Translations under genes and position numbers: made by a program
Assembly: GCA_012842765.1 (NCBI GenBank)
Contig: DUWJ01000097.1
Location: 1-9,241, forward strand
DNA from: Bacillota bacterium
GTDB lineage: Bacteria; Bacillota; DTU025
Length of the DNA: 9,241 nt
Direction of reading: 5' to 3'
Part shown: piece by piece, positions 7,367 through 9,241 of the stretch
Layout of the letters: each line of letters begins with the position of its first letter
Numbering within the stretch: the stretch's first letter is position 1
The notes under the pieces: generated by a model
Databases searched by the model: none
What the model was told of the DNA's origin: nothing
The model's input: the letters and a program-made list of their open reading frames with translations, nothing else

Positions 7367-7472
7367 AGGACCTGGCGCCGCCCCGGGCAAGGCCTGTGCA
7401 GCCCCCGCGGGGTCAGACGCCATCCTCTGCCGGCATGCTCTCTCCACTGATCCGGTTCAGGTAGGAGCAAGA

Positions 7473-9101
7473 TTACTTGGAAAAGACTTTGACTCCTCCG
7501 ACGAATGTCATTTCAACATCTATATCCTTCAGGTGCTCGGGAGGAACCGACCTGGGATTTTCCGACAAGACAACTAAATCGCCAGACTTGCCAGGGCTGA
7601 TGCTGCCACAAAGATTCTCCTCATAACCTGCATAGGCACCTATTGCCGTATACGAACGGAGAGCTTCATCCACTGTCATCTTCTCTGAATTACCGAGTGT
7701 CATACCGCTCGAAGTCTTCCTTGTCACCGCCGCATACATCCCCAGAAGAGGACTGCCATCGCACACCGGCGAATCGGAATTGCCGGCCACCCGAATGCCT
7801 ATGTCTATAGCGCTCCTTAGAGGGAATGTGCGGCATGCCCTCTCGTAGCCGAGGTTCGATATCCAGCTGTCGCCCAAAGCATACATGAAAGACGTGGACG
7901 CCTCGATCACCAGCCCAAGGTCTCGGATCCTCTTCAAGTGGTCTCGAGTAGGCAATACGCAATGATCTATCCTGTTTCGCATAGCTCGCACACTCTCTAC
8001 GGAGACCTCCCGAGCGGCATCCTCCAAAGAGGATATAGCAAGCTCTATGGCCCTTTCACCTATTGCATGGATCGATACCCTGATGCCATTTTTCACACAC
8101 TCTGTCACAAGGGGTGAAAGCTCATCCCTTTCAACATAGAGAACCCCTTTTTCACCCTTTCGGCCTGCATAATCCTCTTCCACAGCTGCCGAACACCCGC
8201 CTATGCTGCCATCCAGGATGAATTTTACGCCCATGAACTTCAACATGTCGTTTCCATACCCGCTCTTGAGTCCGGATCCTAAAACAAAGGGGATAAGCCC
8301 CGCATCCCGCGACCCGAAAGTGATGCCTTCAAGCCACACGCGGACCCGAGCAGGCAAGCTATGGCTTTCAGCTAGTCTTTGGTAGGTTGCGAACGCGTCC
8401 GCATCGACGAGCATGTCGTGGACTGTTGTTATCCCCCACTTCGGCAACTGCCCGAGAGCGAGTGCGAATCCGCGTTCCACTTCCTGATCGGTGTACGGCG
8501 GTATGGCTATCAGATCTTGTGCACGATCCATCAACAAACCAGTGGGTTCACCAGTGGCCGGATCGCGGTCGATCCGCCCTCCCTCAGGATCAGGCGTATC
8601 CGCCGTTATTCCAGACAGCCTCAGCGCGAGACTGTTGGCAACGCCCATGTGTACACAAGTCCTCCTTATATAGACCGGGTTGTCAGGCGAAACCTTGTCC
8701 AGATCCCATCTAGTCGGATGCACGCGTTCCTCCAGTTTACTGTCGTCGTATCCCCACCCACGAACCCATCCGCCCTTCGGGGTCTCATCTACGCGTTCTG
8801 CAATCTTATCGACAATATCGGCCACAGATTTCACAGAAGGGTATGTGCAATCCACATCGAGCATCATTCCGGCCAATATGGACGGATGCATGTGTGATTC
8901 CACAAAGCCCGGCGCAACGGCCCGGCCTTCAAGGTCAATAACCTCTGGTCTACCATGGCATCGCGAAAATGCCCCTTCTTCCGCGCCAACGTAAGCTATT
9001 CTGCCGTTGCGAACGAGTATTGCGTCGCCCTGGAGGTTCGGTTCGTCAATAGCTAGAATTTGTCCGTTTTTCAGCAATAGCTCTTTCTCATCGTTTTGCA
9101 C
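7473..9101 (-). CDS. YtcJ-type amidohydrolase (amidohydrolase family 3)
   Basis: This is a metal-dependent hydrolase of the amidohydrolase superfamily, probably acting on an amide or cyclic amide; substrates differ widely and cannot be read here. It starts with a small beta-domain (LLLKNGQI, RIAYVG), and the TIM barrel follows. Numbered from the GTG start (542 residues), the metal ligands are H70 and H72 in GFVESHMHP, likely carboxylated K293 in VKFILDGS, H345 in HAIGERA, H380 in RIDHC and D443 in GNSDSPV. The C-terminus SPGKSGDLVVL returns to the beta-domain. GTG at 9101-9099 is preferred because GGAGAG lies at ideal spacing before it; ATG at 9107-9105 is in frame but its ribosome site is too close, and TTG at 9167 overlaps the -10 box. 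No signal peptide, so cytosolic. Family members usually have 500-560 residues. Confidence 0.92.
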   Translation of the reverse strand: MQNDEKELLLKNGQILAIDEPNLQGDAILVRNGRIAYVGAEEGAFSRCHGRPEVIDLEGRAVAPGFVESHMHPSILAGMMLDVDCTYPSVKSVADIVDKIAERVDETPKGGWVRGWGYDDSKLEERVHPTRWDLDKVSPDNPVYIRRTCVHMGVANSLALRLSGITADTPDPEGGRIDRDPATGEPTGLLMDRAQDLIAIPPYTDQEVERGFALALGQLPKWGITTVHDMLVDADAFATYQRLAESHSLPARVRVWLEGITFGSRDAGLIPFVLGSGLKSGYGNDMLKFMGVKFILDGSIGGCSAAVEEDYAGRKGEKGVLYVERDELSPLVTECVKNGIRVSIHAIGERAIELAISSLEDAAREVSVESVRAMRNRIDHCVLPTRDHLKRIRDLGLVIEASTSFMYALGDSWISNLGYERACRTFPLRSAIDIGIRVAGNSDSPVCDGSPLLGMYAAVTRKTSSGMTLGNSEKMTVDEALRSYTAIGAYAGYEENLCGSISPGKSGDLVVLSENPRSVPPEHLKDIDVEMTFVGGVKVFSK

Positions 9102-9155
9102 TTTCATCTCTCCAACACCATACTTTTCCTTGTAAAGCACGCGACTCCATGCTTT

Positions 9156-9161
9156 ATTATA
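9156..9161 (-). promoter_or_regulatory. TATAAT -10 box of a candidate amidohydrolase promoter
   Basis: A perfect TATAAT lies on the minus strand 55 bases before the GTG start. No good -35 box occurs 16-18 bases upstream (best windows read TCTCTG or CTCTGC), so if this is a promoter it may need an activator. Confidence 0.4.
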
Positions 9162-9197
9162 ATCCAATTCCTCTGGTGCAGAGACTGGCCATCCTGC

Positions 9198-9212
9198 TTT
9201 TAGCGGCTAAAA
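9198..9212. promoter_or_regulatory. Perfect 15-base palindrome TTTTAGC-G-GCTAAAA, operator-like
   Basis: Seven-base arms around one central base. It lies 36 bases upstream of the TATAAT box on the minus strand, placing it near -50 from a predicted start site, a usual activator position. The AGC/GCT core flanked by A/T is reminiscent of LacI-family sites but no regulator gene is in the window. On the minus strand it overlaps the TAA (9202-9200) of a short open frame running in from the right edge, which might be the tail of an upstream gene. Confidence 0.4.
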
Positions 9213-9241
9213 TGCTCATCTTTCTGACCTTCCAGACAAAA

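Larger units (their letters stand above)
7009..7472. other. 464-base gene-poor spacer with several dyads
   Basis: Between the amidohydrolase stop and the small membrane ORF there is no recognisable gene. A minus frame of 76 codons (7447-7217) is open, but its product is rich in Ala, Pro, Arg and Cys without motifs and its start GTG has no clear ribosome binding site. The stretch 7340-7440 is clearly more GC-rich than the rest and contains the palindrome CCCCGCGGGG. Small dyads are at 7197-7212 (CAAAG/CTTTG), 7337-7366 and 7168-7185. I looked for TPP, cobalamin, glycine, SAM and T-box signatures, and for SRP, RNase P and tmRNA cores, and found none convincing. Confidence 0.5.

Noticed and set aside
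7217..7447. 76-codon minus frame in the GC-rich spacer
   Set aside because: Composition is odd, no motif is recognisable and the GTG start lacks a clear ribosome site; more likely open by chance because of GC content.
7440..7470. Minus-strand CCTGAACCGGATCAG reminiscent of part of a TPP riboswitch
   Set aside because: The other conserved elements (CUGAGA and the GCGUAGGGAA-like part) are missing, and it lies right after the amidohydrolase stop, about 750 bases before thiL.
8379..8897. 172-codon plus-strand frame
   Set aside because: It is antisense to the strongly supported amidohydrolase and its translation shows no family features.
9160..9241. Minus-strand frames open from the right edge ending with TAA at 9202-9200 or near 9160
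   Set aside because: Either could be the tail of an upstream gene but both are too short to choose between, so no coding feature is called.

Overview
All convincing genes in this window lie on the minus strand, so the region reads from right to left. Base composition is roughly balanced to slightly GC-rich by eye. GTG and TTG starts are common, and several genes have purine-rich Shine-Dalgarno sequences (AAAGGAG, GGAGGGGGTGA, AAGGGGTG, GGAGAG). Together with a NatA-type ABC ATPase and a YutF/AraL-like HAD phosphatase, this suggests a Bacillota-like bacterium (Clostridia or a related deep lineage). That assignment is inference, as no taxonomic marker gene is present.

Layout in transcription order: (1) a YtcJ-type amidohydrolase (9101-7473), preceded by a TATAAT box and a perfect odd palindrome that could be an operator; (2) a gene-poor stretch (7472-7009) with several small dyads and a candidate terminator; (3) a tight cluster of a possible 62-residue single-pass membrane protein (7008-6820), thiamine-monophosphate kinase thiL (6710-5640), an unrecognised 85-residue Cys-rich small protein (5632-5375) and a 12-helix MFS transporter (5378-3945), the last two overlapping by four bases; (4) a NagD/YutF-like HAD phosphatase (3680-2889) followed by a clear intrinsic terminator; (5) a 686-base spacer with a possible broken remnant of a copper-amine-oxidase-like domain; (6) a secreted M28 zinc peptidase (2202-790); (7) the first 198 codons of a NatA-like ABC ATPase (596-1), cut by the window edge.

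Most products look like housekeeping or peripheral catabolic functions: salvage or final activation of thiamine, phosphate-ester hydrolysis, peptide processing outside the membrane, and export. No phage, CRISPR, insertion sequence, tRNA or rRNA was seen, and no complete new multi-gene system is evident. The most interesting items are the small Cys-rich protein coupled between thiL and the transporter, the operator-like palindrome at 9198-9212, and the two gene-poor spacers.
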